A stretch of 64,000 nt of DNA from NCBI GenBank assembly GCA_017860455.1, contig JAGDMF010000003.1, positions 1-64,000 on the forward strand, given 5' to 3'. The position numbers and the translations under genes are program-made. Shown piece by piece: positions 54,699 to 63,751 of the stretch (positions are counted from its first letter, which is position 1; the number at the start of each line of letters is the position of its first letter). This stretch comes from Bacteroidota bacterium. Lineage in GTDB: Bacteria > Bacteroidota > Bacteroidia > Bacteroidales > WCHB1-69. The notes beneath the pieces are model-generated. The model was not told where the DNA came from. It saw only the letters and a program-made list of their open reading frames with translations, and did no database searches.

Positions 54699-56057
54699 CT
54701 ATAAATTAAACTGAGCTAAATGATCCGGCATTCTTTCATGAGCCGTTATGGTTTGTAAAGATTCATTATTTCTGATCAGATGAGGCATCCCCTGCATATC
54801 GATCATCACTACTTTGGGGCGCATTTGAATAAATTGCATCCATTGAGTCATGTTATATGCGCCTACTCTGTGAACCACCACATGATCACCTCTGTTCAAA
54901 AGTGGAAGATTAATATTTTCGCGCACTACATCAATATTCATACAGAGTGGACCGTAAAGAACCATATCTTCCGATTGACTGGTAAAATTTTGAGCGGGAG
55001 ACACTTTATGGTCGTACCAAAAGGCCGTAAACAAAATATTGATCCCAAAATCGAGAATAGTAGCTCTTCTTCCATCACTTAATCTCTTGAGGGCAATAAC
55101 GCTTCCGAGCAGATAACCGGCATCATCAATTAAAGCTCTACCTGTTTCAAGGAAAAGAGTGGGTAGTTGTTCCGGTCTGAACCCATAATTCAAGATGGTA
55201 CTGGTGATCACTTCTGCATAATCATCAATGGTCGGGATCACATCAGCTCCTTGAAGGTAAGAACCTCTGAGCGTGTTAGCCGTAGCAAAGCCACCTCCAA
55301 GGTCAATATATTCTAGGGTAACATTATGCACTTGCTGGATATTTTTTAACAGATCGCACAATTTGGAGGTAGCTACGGCATAAGAGGAGGTTGACATCAT
55401 ATAAGTACCAATATGACAATGGATTCCGGTCATCTCCATTTGAGAATTAGCCATAATTTTATTGATGGCACTCCATGCTGTTCCATTTTCGTAATTGAAA
55501 CCAAAACGATCCCACATCGGATAAACGCCTGTATCCATATTCACGCGAATGGCTACTCTTGCCTTTTGTGATTCCTCTTTTAATATTTCAGCTAAGAGAT
55601 ACAATTCATCAAAATGGTCGATATGGATCAAAGAATTATTTTGAACGGCAATTTTTAAATCACGTGCGGTTTTATCGGGACCATTAAAGATAATTTTATC
55701 ACCGGGAACACCATTTCCCATAGCTTTTTCATACTCAAAATAGGAAACCACTTCTGCCCAGGAACCTTCGCTGTGGAAAACATTGCAAACCGCATTCAGG
55801 TAGTTGGTTTTATAGCTCCAGGCAAATTGCACTTTGGGATATCTGGTTGAAAAGGCTCTTACAGCATTACGATAGGTTTCCCTGATGGTTCTTTCAGAGA
55901 TCACAAAACAGGGAGATCCAAAATCGGCAATCAACTTTTTAACAGGAACTCCATCGATATGAGTGACGGGTGTGTTATCCACTCTTGTACCGAATTTATT
56001 CATTAATCCGGTATTTAACTTATTGATTATAGGGCGTTCGTATGATAATTTTTCCAT
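54699..56057 (-). CDS. PLP-dependent decarboxylase (diaminopimelate/ornithine type III fold)
   Basis: 452 residues. The PLP lysine is in FAWSYKTNYLN (about 84-89). IHCHIGTY, YIDLGGGF, ETGRAL and a late GPLCMNIDVV (catalytic Cys) are all present, so both the alanine-racemase-like barrel and the C-terminal domain look active. The substrate could be diaminopimelate, lysine, ornithine or a peptide-bound amino acid. It stands between an ATP-grasp ligase and a UT-M23 protein, not in lysine biosynthesis genes, which suggests a specialised substrate. Confidence 0.85.
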   Translation of the reverse strand: MEKLSYERPIINKLNTGLMNKFGTRVDNTPVTHIDGVPVKKLIADFGSPCFVISERTIRETYRNAVRAFSTRYPKVQFAWSYKTNYLNAVCNVFHSEGSWAEVVSYFEYEKAMGNGVPGDKIIFNGPDKTARDLKIAVQNNSLIHIDHFDELYLLAEILKEESQKARVAIRVNMDTGVYPMWDRFGFNYENGTAWSAINKIMANSQMEMTGIHCHIGTYMMSTSSYAVATSKLCDLLKNIQQVHNVTLEYIDLGGGFATANTLRGSYLQGADVIPTIDDYAEVITSTILNYGFRPEQLPTLFLETGRALIDDAGYLLGSVIALKRLSDGRRATILDFGINILFTAFWYDHKVSPAQNFTSQSEDMVLYGPLCMNIDVVRENINLPLLNRGDHVVVHRVGAYNMTQWMQFIQMRPKVVMIDMQGMPHLIRNNESLQTITAHERMPDHLAQFNL

Positions 56058-56068
56058 TTTTTTAATTT

Positions 56069-57118
56069 TTATAATTCACCAAAAGTTGATATTTTTTCGA
56101 ATTGATCCATATTGACGATCAAATCATAACTATAGCGGATAAACATTTTTCCTTTTTCATAATCTTCAAAAGGGGCAATCGTTTCACCAAGAGCCATTTT
56201 TACCAGAGCTTCAGGATGATTTTGACCTGATCCAACCGCTAAATAGACCCACGCAGGAAATCGGGGGTTCATTTCGAGAAGGTAATATTTTCCCTCTTTA
56301 TTTTTAATAAATTCCAATTCACAGCCACCTCTCCATTTGGAGTTTTGAACCACTTTTTGGGATAAGACAACCAACTCCGGATCATCTAAGGTGATTCCGG
56401 CCCATGCTTTTCCTTTATCGGTAATATAGAGTTTTCTCATCGCTACGGCACCTATACATTTGCCCAATCCATCGCCAATGGCAGTAACGTTCACCTCCGT
56501 ACCCGAAACATACTCCTGAATGATAATGGGCAAGCCCCATTTAGCAGAAATTTTATGGAAATAGGAGATCGCCTGTTCCTGATTATATGCAACAGATGCA
56601 TCATAAAATTTCCCTTTAATCACCATTGGATATTCATACTCTTTTTCGATCTTCTGTATATCTTTGGTTGAAAAAATCATCGTACTTTTAGGAACATGAA
56701 TCTCATATTTTTCTCCAAATTCTGGGAGTTCCGATTTGTGTCTGGAATCAAAAACCTCTCTGCTTGGAAGAAAAGTAGCGATATTTAACTGTTGCTTCAG
56801 GGTGGGAGACAGCAAAATAAAATTGTGTAATTCCGCATCAAAGTTTGGAATAATGAGATCCAGTTTTTCGACAGAATGGATATATTGAATTCTGTTAAAC
56901 AACGCCTGTGAACCGGCTGAAGGGAGTGGAATCGCATACGATTTATCAACCAAATCATGCATATATAAACCGGGTTCTAAACTTTCGTAGCTTAATCCAA
57001 TAATTCTCACTTCAAAAGAGCTACACTCTTTTAAGGCTCTGATTACAGGAATTCCGGGACCCGGTGAGTCAATATTGTTCAAACCGGTAACTGCAACGGT
57101 AATTTTTCGTTTATTCAT
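56069..57118 (-). CDS. ATP-grasp ligase
   Basis: 349 residues. An N-terminal Rossmann-like part (ITVAVTGLNNIDSPGPGIPVIRALKE) precedes an ATP-grasp fold: YPMVIKGKFYDAS, PIIIQEYVSGTEVNVTAIGDG, and the Mg-binding LLEMNPRFPAWVYLAVGSG. It resembles PylC/carbamoyl-phosphate-synthase-like ligases that form amide or peptide bonds on amino acids. It overlaps the PqqD gene by 8 nt and lies 11 nt before the decarboxylase, so the three act together; substrates are not known. Confidence 0.82.
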   Translation of the reverse strand: MNKRKITVAVTGLNNIDSPGPGIPVIRALKECSSFEVRIIGLSYESLEPGLYMHDLVDKSYAIPLPSAGSQALFNRIQYIHSVEKLDLIIPNFDAELHNFILLSPTLKQQLNIATFLPSREVFDSRHKSELPEFGEKYEIHVPKSTMIFSTKDIQKIEKEYEYPMVIKGKFYDASVAYNQEQAISYFHKISAKWGLPIIIQEYVSGTEVNVTAIGDGLGKCIGAVAMRKLYITDKGKAWAGITLDDPELVVLSQKVVQNSKWRGGCELEFIKNKEGKYYLLEMNPRFPAWVYLAVGSGQNHPEALVKMALGETIAPFEDYEKGKMFIRYSYDLIVNMDQFEKISTFGEL

Positions 57119-57359
57119 CCTCTTTTAGTATATGGTTGATTTTTAGAATATATAAAAAATCCGCAAGGTCTTTCTCAAATGTATCCTGATCTACTGCATA
57201 TTTGAGGTGAATTTGATTTACAATTTGTTGAAGCGTTTGTTCCTCCTTTATTAATGTAATAATCTCTTTTCCAATGGGGTTTGTACTAAAAGAATCACCG
57301 GTTGAGGGGTTGAAGAGAAACCCGCTCTCGCTAATCGCGATATTTTTGTTGATATTCAT
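57111..57359 (-). CDS. PqqD-like peptide-binding protein
   Basis: 82 residues, the size of a stand-alone PqqD/RRE domain. The strand ISESGFLFNPSTGDSFSTNPIG, the helix GKEIITLIKEEQTLQQIVNQI and the acidic helix DTFEKDLADFLYIL match PqqD. Such domains bind leader peptides or hold a partner enzyme. It is first in the operon and has a clear promoter at 57380-57409. A short precursor peptide gene was not recognised nearby. Confidence 0.75.
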   Translation of the reverse strand: MNINKNIAISESGFLFNPSTGDSFSTNPIGKEIITLIKEEQTLQQIVNQIHLKYAVDQDTFEKDLADFLYILKINHILKEDE

Positions 57360-57379
57360 AAATGTTTTGGTTGGTAATG

Positions 57380-57409
57380 CAAATGTATTAAAAAAAGTTT
57401 ATTATCAAA
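57380..57409 (-). promoter_or_regulatory. Promoter of the PqqD operon
   Basis: CAAATGTA (-7, TACATTTG on the minus strand) at 57380-57387 and CAAA (-33, TTTG) at 57406-57409, 18 nt apart, as expected. The leader is about 20 nt. Confidence 0.65.
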
Positions 57410-57473
57410 TACACATATTGATCATGGAATCAAAAAAGCACTAAAAGTTTAAAACTGTGACATATATCACAGT

Positions 57474-58562
57474 TTAGAGGTTTGATGATTGATAAATCTG
57501 TAGTACCAAGCCACCCGCCTGATAAGGGGTGATTTTCCCTGATTTGATTTCAGGTATTAATTTTTCAATATGCTCTTTTACAACAGGATGATGATAAAAA
57601 TTCTCTTTCAAAGTGTGATCGATCCAGTCGTAGAAAATGCGAATCAGTTGTTCTGTTCTTTGATGGTAAAAGTATTGATTTTCTTTTGTTGATTTTTCGT
57701 ACTCCTTAATGATCTCCCAAACCTGATCAACCCCTAATTTGGTAACTGAGGAACAAACATTTACAGGCACACTCCATCCACTCTCCATTTGTGGAAATAA
57801 TCGAAGGGCCGAAAGATACAAAGATCTGGCATGTTGAGCCGCAATGATGTTATCTCCATCCGCTTTGGTGATGATCAATGCATCGGCCATCTCCATGATT
57901 CCCCGTTTAATTCCCTGTAATTCATCACCGGCACCTGCCAACATTAAAAGGAGGAAGAAGTCAACCATAGTTTTAACCACTGTTTCAGACTGCCCCACAC
58001 CAACAGTTTCCACAAAAATGACATCAAAGCCGGCAGCTTCACACAAGATAATGGTTTCGCGGGTTTTTCGGGCCACTCCGCCTAAAGTAAGTCCTGATGG
58101 CGAAGGTCTGATGAAGGCATTAGGATCAACGGCAAGATCCTCCATTCTGGTTTTATCCCCTAAGATACTCCCTTTGGAGCGTTCACTACTGGGGTCGATG
58201 GCCAGAACGGCCAGATGGTGTCCTTTGGTAGTCAATTGTTTACCGAGAGCTTCAATAAAAGTACTTTTACCCACGCCCGGCACTCCGGTAATTCCCACTC
58301 TTAATGAGTTTCCGGAATAGGGAAGTGCTTTTTCGATCACTTGCTGTGCCAGTTCATGGTGTTTGGGGTTCACACTTTCGATAAGGGTGATCGCCTGACT
58401 CAAAATCACTCTGTTACCTGCTAAAATCCCCTGCAAATACTCATCCGCAGATAAATGTGGTTTTCTTGCTATTTTTTTAGTTTTAAGATAGGGTGAAACA
58501 GAATCGGGTTGTTCAACCCCTTCCATAACATGAAGTGCAGAAGGTAAATGGGTGTTTTTCAT
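57474..58562 (-). CDS. meaB: Methylmalonyl-CoA mutase-associated GTPase
   Basis: 362 residues. The G domain has GVTGVPGVGKSTFIEALG (Walker A), DPSSERSKGSILGDKTRM and ETVGVGQSE; an N-terminal helix bundle and the C-terminal dimerisation arm are present. MeaB/ArgK protects and reloads B12-dependent methylmalonyl-CoA mutase. The mutase genes are not in the window. It has its own -7 box at 58601-58608. Confidence 0.92.
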   Translation of the reverse strand: MKNTHLPSALHVMEGVEQPDSVSPYLKTKKIARKPHLSADEYLQGILAGNRVILSQAITLIESVNPKHHELAQQVIEKALPYSGNSLRVGITGVPGVGKSTFIEALGKQLTTKGHHLAVLAIDPSSERSKGSILGDKTRMEDLAVDPNAFIRPSPSGLTLGGVARKTRETIILCEAAGFDVIFVETVGVGQSETVVKTMVDFFLLLMLAGAGDELQGIKRGIMEMADALIITKADGDNIIAAQHARSLYLSALRLFPQMESGWSVPVNVCSSVTKLGVDQVWEIIKEYEKSTKENQYFYHQRTEQLIRIFYDWIDHTLKENFYHHPVVKEHIEKLIPEIKSGKITPYQAGGLVLQIYQSSNL

Positions 58563-58600
58563 AGTTTTGGCAAGAATTTTGGCAACAGATTATTATTCTA

Positions 58601-58608
58601 CAAAATTA
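58601..58608 (-). promoter_or_regulatory. -7 box for meaB
   Basis: CAAAATTA, 38 nt before the start at 58562. It lies just downstream (in the minus direction) of the frameshifted gene's end. Confidence 0.5.
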
Positions 58609-58625
58609 TAAAAAATATGGTTATT

Positions 58626-59464
58626 CTACAATTTAATTGTAGTTGTTCTTGCACTTCTATCTTTTACGAAGTAAATTACATACCATATATTTTCCTTTTT
58701 TTGACAAATGAAAATGGAGTGATCACTTTGATTCTCTAAAAATGCATAGGTAAATGTTCTATCAAATTTTATGTTCACATTTGCTATAATGGATCCATTA
58801 AATTGGTTTTCTAGAATGAAAATTTCCCTATTCCTATATGTTCTTTTTATTTTTCTATAATATTTTTTATCTATTCTTGTTTCAGCTTCTTTTTCACGTA
58901 AATAATTATAATCATAAAAATTTAGTTTTTTAATAATTCTTCGATTGCTTAGTAAAATTTTTTTGTACCCTTCTGTTAGATATAATGATTTCTGATTATT
59001 GATATGGGGTTTGAAAAAAGTTAGTTTTGCATCATTCCCTCTTTTTTATTCAAATAAAATTGAACTGAATCTATGTTAAATGAATCCATTTTAATTTCTA
59101 ACATATCATAATTTATTTCATAAGGAATCATAATATAAGAAGAATCAAAAAAATATGAAAAAAAATCTTTTTGAAAATAATAACCATTAAATATTTCAGA
59201 ATTGATGTATCGGTTCTTGTCTAAAATAGCCTGAAACACCTGATAAGAATTCTGAGATATTATAGACCAGTTGGCAACAACGGAATCTGATATTTCGGGT
59301 ACCTCCTTTTTCCAATTCTCCACAAACTGTTGAAAATATTTTTCATTATGGGTCCATTTATATTTACAGATCAATCGTTTCTGGATTTTAAAATGTTGCT
59401 CACTTTGTCCTGAAGTAACAACGAAAAGAAACAGTAAAAATGGAATCAAAAATATTTTTTTCAT
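58626..59464 (-). CDS. Secreted protein gene with an internal frameshift
   Basis: The frame starting at 59464 has a signal peptide MKKIFLIPFLLFLFVVTSGQ and stops at 59021 after 147 residues. A second frame, open from the A6 run at 59042-59047 to TAG at 58626 (about 131 codons), continues it: FYLNKK then RGNDAKLTFFKP ... ARTTTIKL. A -1 slip on AAAAAAG, or one missing A, would give one 279-residue protein. It could be a slippage event, a sequencing error or a dead gene. No family was recognised; it is charged, helical in the middle and has a W/Y-rich C-terminal strand. Confidence 0.6.
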
Positions 59465-59560
59465 AATGAAAAATTTTTAAATTACTTGATTTGAAATGAA
59501 TTATTTTATGAGTTTCATACCCATTGTTTTTTAAGTTTCATTCTTATTTAACAATCAGGA

Positions 59561-59660
59561 TCACAGGGTTCCACAGTGTTAATAAGTGTTTCACAGTGTT
59601 TTAATCCATTCGCCTTTCACTTTTCGCCCTTTGCCTTTCGCCCTTTGCCTTTCGCCTTAT
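59561..59660. repeat. Half hairpin and GCCTTTCGCC repeats
   Basis: A left arm of the CACAGTGTT family (59561-59602) without its partner, followed by GCCTTTCGCC words (59611-59660) that are the reverse complement of the GGCGAAAGG repeats at 32219. Confidence 0.7.
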
Positions 59661-60739
59661 CACTTCACTTCCACAATCTTGTACTTTTTGTTTCCCATTT
59701 TGAGCTGGTAGGCGTATTCGATCTGGTGTTTTCCACTGACGGAGTTTTCTTTCATAAAAGCGTCATCACATTGATGAGCAGCATCCACCATATCGTGGGC
59801 AGCTGCTTCAATGGCCACAATATCTGTTGACATCAAAATGCCAATATCCTGAACGAATGGTTTTTTGGGATTTCCGGAGCAGTCGCAGCTTGGAGAAACA
59901 TTGATGATAATATTGAAATAGATAGAGTTTCTAAACTCAGTAACCGGTTTGGCATACTCTACCAATCCTTCCAGGAATCGTTTGGTTTTTTCCCCATTAT
60001 CAGGAGCATTGATGGCATCGTTGGTACAAGTGGTGATACATTTACCGCACCCGATACATTTTTCTTTGTCGATGGTTAATGGATTAAGAGTTATGGCATT
60101 GGCTGGACAATCCTTGATACAATCACCGCATCGGGTACATTTTGCAGTATCCGTAACGGGGAAATTATTGGAGTGCATCAGTTTCTTACCCTCAGGGGTT
60201 GCCATTCCCATGGAAACATTTTTTATACATCCACCGAAACCGGCACTTCCATGACCTTTAAAGTGGGTAAAATAGATGATGGTTTCATATTTTTCAATAT
60301 TTTTCCCGATCAACGCATTTTTGAAACGAACCCCATTTTCGATCGGCATCACTAAAGTTCCGCCTGAATCTAAAATATCGATCGGAGCAAAAGTAAATCC
60401 GTGATCACGAGCTAATTGAATATGAGTGTCAGTATATCTCCGGCGACCTCTATATGCCACATTGGTCTCAATTAAGGTAGCTTTCAGGTAATTGCAAAGA
60501 GGTTCTACCATTGTTGCAGGAACGAAATACTCATTTCCATCCTCTCCAAAATGTACTTTGATACCCACATTTCCATGCACGCTATCTTTCAGAAATTCAA
60601 ACAATTTCATAACTCCAGCAGGAGAGATATCGCGGGTAAAATAGACGATGGAGGAATCATTGGAAGATTGTGCTTTAGTTTCCGAAAATGGAACTCCTAA
60701 AAACACAAACAGAATCATTAAAATGTATATTTTTTTCAT
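59660..60739 (-). CDS. DUF362 protein with two [4Fe-4S] clusters
   Basis: 359 residues with a signal-like N-terminus (SETKAQSSN). Residues of about 200-250 have a ferredoxin-like pair: CTRCGDCIKDCPANAI and CIGCGKCITTCTNDAI. The surrounding sequence fits the DUF362 fold (GAGGTLV-type loops, HFKGHGSAGFGGCIKNVSMG). The role is unknown; an electron-transfer step is likely. It lies 17 nt after truB as the last operon gene. Confidence 0.88.
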   Translation of the reverse strand: MKKIYILMILFVFLGVPFSETKAQSSNDSSIVYFTRDISPAGVMKLFEFLKDSVHGNVGIKVHFGEDGNEYFVPATMVEPLCNYLKATLIETNVAYRGRRRYTDTHIQLARDHGFTFAPIDILDSGGTLVMPIENGVRFKNALIGKNIEKYETIIYFTHFKGHGSAGFGGCIKNVSMGMATPEGKKLMHSNNFPVTDTAKCTRCGDCIKDCPANAITLNPLTIDKEKCIGCGKCITTCTNDAINAPDNGEKTKRFLEGLVEYAKPVTEFRNSIYFNIIINVSPSCDCSGNPKKPFVQDIGILMSTDIVAIEAAAHDMVDAAHQCDDAFMKENSVSGKHQIEYAYQLKMGNKKYKIVEVK

Positions 60740-60756
60740 TTTTATTTTTTTTAAAA

Positions 60757-61479
60757 TTAATGTAAGATCACCTGAATGGCATTATTTACATCGTAAGTAC
60801 CAATTTTTGTTCTTCTCAAAGCAGTCAAATGTGCCCCACTTTGGAGTGCTTCGCCGAAATCGCGGGCCAAAGAGCGAATGTAGGTTCCTTTGGAACAAAC
60901 CACTCTAAACTCTACATCTGGCATCTCAATTTTGGTTATTTCAAAAGTGGAGATCACAATTTTTTTGGGTTGGATCACCGCTTCTTCCCCTTCTCGGGCT
61001 AACTCATACGCACGTTTTCCATTGATTTTAACCGCTGAAAAGTGGGGCGGAATTTGATCCAGCTCTCCCGTAAACCGGAGGGCTGTTTCATGAATCATTT
61101 GTTCAGTTATATGATCAACCGGAAAAGTTTCATTTACTTCCTTTTCCATATCATAACTGGACGTGGTTTCCCCTAAGCGAAATGTGCCGGTGTACTCTTT
61201 TTCCATCCCCATTAAGGATTCGATTTTTTTGGTACAGGAACCCACACAAACGATCATGAGTCCGGTAGCTAATGGATCTAAGGTTCCGGCATGACCCACC
61301 TTCATTTTTATTTTCAGTTCCCTTTTGATATAGTTTTTCAGTTTTCCAACAATATCAAAAGAGGTACAACGATACGGTTTATCGATCAATAATATCGCCC
61401 CTTCCGGATCTATCGGGATTGGTGGAAAAGAGAAACGGGTCGCATGGACATCGCGGTTTTCAGGTCTGTTGAGTTCCAT
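60757..61479 (-). CDS. truB: tRNA pseudouridine-55 synthase
   Basis: 240 residues. The catalytic Asp is in HAGTLDPLATGLM; RAYELAREG and SKGTYIRSLARDFG also match TruB. It converts U55 of the T loop to pseudouridine in tRNA. No PUA domain is present, as in the short Bacteroidota form. It lies 1 nt after the uppP stop. Confidence 0.95.
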   Translation of the reverse strand: MELNRPENRDVHATRFSFPPIPIDPEGAILLIDKPYRCTSFDIVGKLKNYIKRELKIKMKVGHAGTLDPLATGLMIVCVGSCTKKIESLMGMEKEYTGTFRLGETTSSYDMEKEVNETFPVDHITEQMIHETALRFTGELDQIPPHFSAVKINGKRAYELAREGEEAVIQPKKIVISTFEITKIEMPDVEFRVVCSKGTYIRSLARDFGEALQSGAHLTALRRTKIGTYDVNNAIQVILH

Positions 61480-61480
61480 A

Positions 61481-62275
61481 TTAAAGTAGTCCTACGATTA
61501 ATGCAACACTCCCTGCTATGGCACAATAGATGGCAAACCAGATCAGATTAGCTTTTTTCACCAATTCGATCATCCATTTACAAGCGAAACAGCCCACGAT
61601 ATAAGAAGCAAAAAATCCGATGATTAAAGAAGAGGTTGCAATTCCTGAAGCCTGAACTGAAAAATCGCCCCCAAAAGCACCTAAAAATGTTTCCCCTAAG
61701 ATGGGGATTAGAACCATTAAGAAAGAGAATTTGGCTACTTCCTCTTTTTTCACACCTATCAATAAACCAGTTGCAATGGTAGAGCCGGAACGGGATAAAC
61801 CGGGCAATACGGCAACCGCCTGAGCTAAGCCAATTACCAAAGAGGAACCCCATCCCACATTTTTACGTTCTTTAAATTTCACCAAATTGGTTAATGCTAA
61901 AAGAGTCGCTGTAAGTAAAAGCATCGCTCCCACCAATAGTAATCCTTCCCCAAAGAAAGCTTCCACCTGATCTTTAAAAAACAATCCTACAACCATAACA
62001 GGGATCATCGAGATTGCTATTTTGGCGATATATTGGGTTTCGGTATTCCATTCAAATTTAAACAGTTTGATAAAAAGTTGCATCAGATCTTTTCTCAAAA
62101 TAGTGATGGTACTCAATACTGTTCCACAATGAACCACTGTTTCAAAAACAATATTATCTGCTGCTGCTAATCCGAGCAATTCTTTTCCTATCACTAAATG
62201 GCCACTGCTGCTGACAGGAAGAAATTCGGTAATTCCTTGAATGATACCGAGTATAAGGGCTTCTAACCAATTCAT
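61481..62275 (-). CDS. uppP: Undecaprenyl-diphosphatase
   Basis: 264 residues with eight transmembrane segments. The catalytic motifs ITEFLPVSSSGHLV and PGLSRSGSTIATGLL show BacA/UppP, which dephosphorylates the cell-wall lipid carrier and gives bacitracin tolerance. It is in an operon with dCMP deaminase upstream and truB downstream. Confidence 0.97.
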   Translation of the reverse strand: MNWLEALILGIIQGITEFLPVSSSGHLVIGKELLGLAAADNIVFETVVHCGTVLSTITILRKDLMQLFIKLFKFEWNTETQYIAKIAISMIPVMVVGLFFKDQVEAFFGEGLLLVGAMLLLTATLLALTNLVKFKERKNVGWGSSLVIGLAQAVAVLPGLSRSGSTIATGLLIGVKKEEVAKFSFLMVLIPILGETFLGAFGGDFSVQASGIATSSLIIGFFASYIVGCFACKWMIELVKKANLIWFAIYCAIAGSVALIVGLL

Positions 62276-62278
62276 AAT

Positions 62279-62773
62279 CTATTGTTTTTCATATTTTAAC
62301 ATCTCTTCTGAGAAAAACTCCAGTTGAACACCGGCAGCTTTAAACATCTCTTCCGATTCACCACCTGCATGATATTTTTTTTCACAAACCACACGTGTGA
62401 TTCCGCAGTTGATGATCAACATGGCACACACTCTGCATGGGGTCATGCGACAATACAATGTACTGTTTTGTAATGAAATACCCAGTTTAGCTGCCTGACA
62501 AATTGCATTTTGTTCTGCATGAACCGTTCTGACACAATGGTTGGTGATGGTTCCATCTTCATGAATGGTTTGTTTCATTTGGTGCCCCACCTCATCGCAA
62601 TGGGGCATTCCTATCGGTGAACCAACATAGCCGGTAACTAAAATCTGACGATCTCTAACAATCACACAGCCACTTCTTCCCCGATCACAGGTTGCTCTTT
62701 TGCTAACCGTGTGTGCAATTTCCATGAAATACTCATCCCAACCGGGTCTCACGTATTTTGTTGATTCTTCCAT
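62279..62773 (-). CDS. dCMP deaminase (deoxycytidylate deaminase)
   Basis: 164 residues. The zinc site VHAEQNAI with PCRVC and the first block ATCDRGRSGCVIV belong to the dCMP deaminase/ComEB family, which makes dUMP for thymidylate synthesis. Close to uppP (3 nt). No allosteric insert is apparent. Confidence 0.92.
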   Translation of the reverse strand: MEESTKYVRPGWDEYFMEIAHTVSKRATCDRGRSGCVIVRDRQILVTGYVGSPIGMPHCDEVGHQMKQTIHEDGTITNHCVRTVHAEQNAICQAAKLGISLQNSTLYCRMTPCRVCAMLIINCGITRVVCEKKYHAGGESEEMFKAAGVQLEFFSEEMLKYEKQ

Positions 62774-62785
62774 ATTTTTTGTTTT

Positions 62786-63751
62786 TTATTGTACTCTTAA
62801 TTTTTGATCCAGTTGCAAATTGCTCCCATCCCCTTTCAATTTGTTCAATTTGATGATCGCTTCCGGAGTTGTATTGTAGATTCTGGCAATTTTAAATAAA
62901 GTATCACCGTTTTTAACTACATGATACACAGCTGGATCAATTTGTCTCACCGGAATAGGCTGATCTAAAACAACAGGGTTGTGACATATTGAATCCTGAG
63001 CAATCACCGAAACAAACATACAATCTTCCGGGCGAATTTCAATCAGATTATCAACGGGTCTTCTATTGATAAAATCTATCACTTTATTGGGATTAATTAA
63101 TTCGTTGAATAGTCTGATTTCAAAATGGAGGATCGGTTCGGGTGTGTTTCCGCTCTTTCCGCAGGTTCCAATCAGATCACCGGCTTTTACCAGTTGTCCC
63201 GGAATCACCAAAATCTCACTCAGATGAGCAAAAACGGTTTCCAGTCCGTTATAATGCCGAATCACAATCACTTTTCCATAATCTCCATAGTATTTTGCCA
63301 ATCTCACTACGCCATCGAAGCAGGAAACAATTGGTGCTCCGTTCACAACACTAAAATCGATTCCGGCATGAAAAACCTTATTGATCAATCCATAATCGAG
63401 GAGAAGGTTTCCGGTGCAAGGGAAGGCGAATGGGTTGTTGTTATTTTCCACAAGCCTGATTTTCAGACTATTTTGGTAAAATGGTATCTCTAGCTGAGCA
63501 GAACGGATATGAATAGTATCCCAAAGTTTATTGTAAATATGGTAAGAAGGAATTTGAAAAAGTTCTTCGATTGTTTCAACTTCCGAAAAATCTATTTTTT
63601 CAAAATCGTAAATTTTATAGGTAAAAGTATCGGTAAGTGCTCTGTTTTGGGTTTGGTCATCAATATCAACCCAACTGTAGGGTGTTTGGCCATAAACGGT
63701 GAAACAGCCCCATAGCAGCATTAATGTGAGTAAACTACGCATTCTCATCAT
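62786..63751 (-). CDS. M23-like protein with C-terminal LysM
   Basis: 321 residues. A signal peptide precedes an M23-like domain (FHAGIDFSVVNGAPIVSCFDGVV, ...FAHLSEI, PEPILHFEIRL) and one LysM (VKNGDTLFKIARIYNTTPEAIIKLN, residues about 276-318). The usual HLH is ILH here, so one catalytic His is lost while the HxGID zinc motif and the last His are kept; it may be a regulator or a weak hydrolase. It overlaps the adenylyltransferase gene by 17 nt. Confidence 0.85.
   Translation of the reverse strand: MMRMRSLLTLMLLWGCFTVYGQTPYSWVDIDDQTQNRALTDTFTYKIYDFEKIDFSEVETIEELFQIPSYHIYNKLWDTIHIRSAQLEIPFYQNSLKIRLVENNNNPFAFPCTGNLLLDYGLINKVFHAGIDFSVVNGAPIVSCFDGVVRLAKYYGDYGKVIVIRHYNGLETVFAHLSEILVIPGQLVKAGDLIGTCGKSGNTPEPILHFEIRLFNELINPNKVIDFINRRPVDNLIEIRPEDCMFVSVIAQDSICHNPVVLDQPIPVRQIDPAVYHVVKNGDTLFKIARIYNTTPEAIIKLNKLKGDGSNLQLDQKLRVQ

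Noticed and set aside
54699..56057. Housekeeping lysA for lysine synthesis
   Set aside because: The fold fits, but it is locked in an operon with PqqD-like, ATP-grasp and UT-M23 genes and no lysine pathway gene; the specific role is left open.
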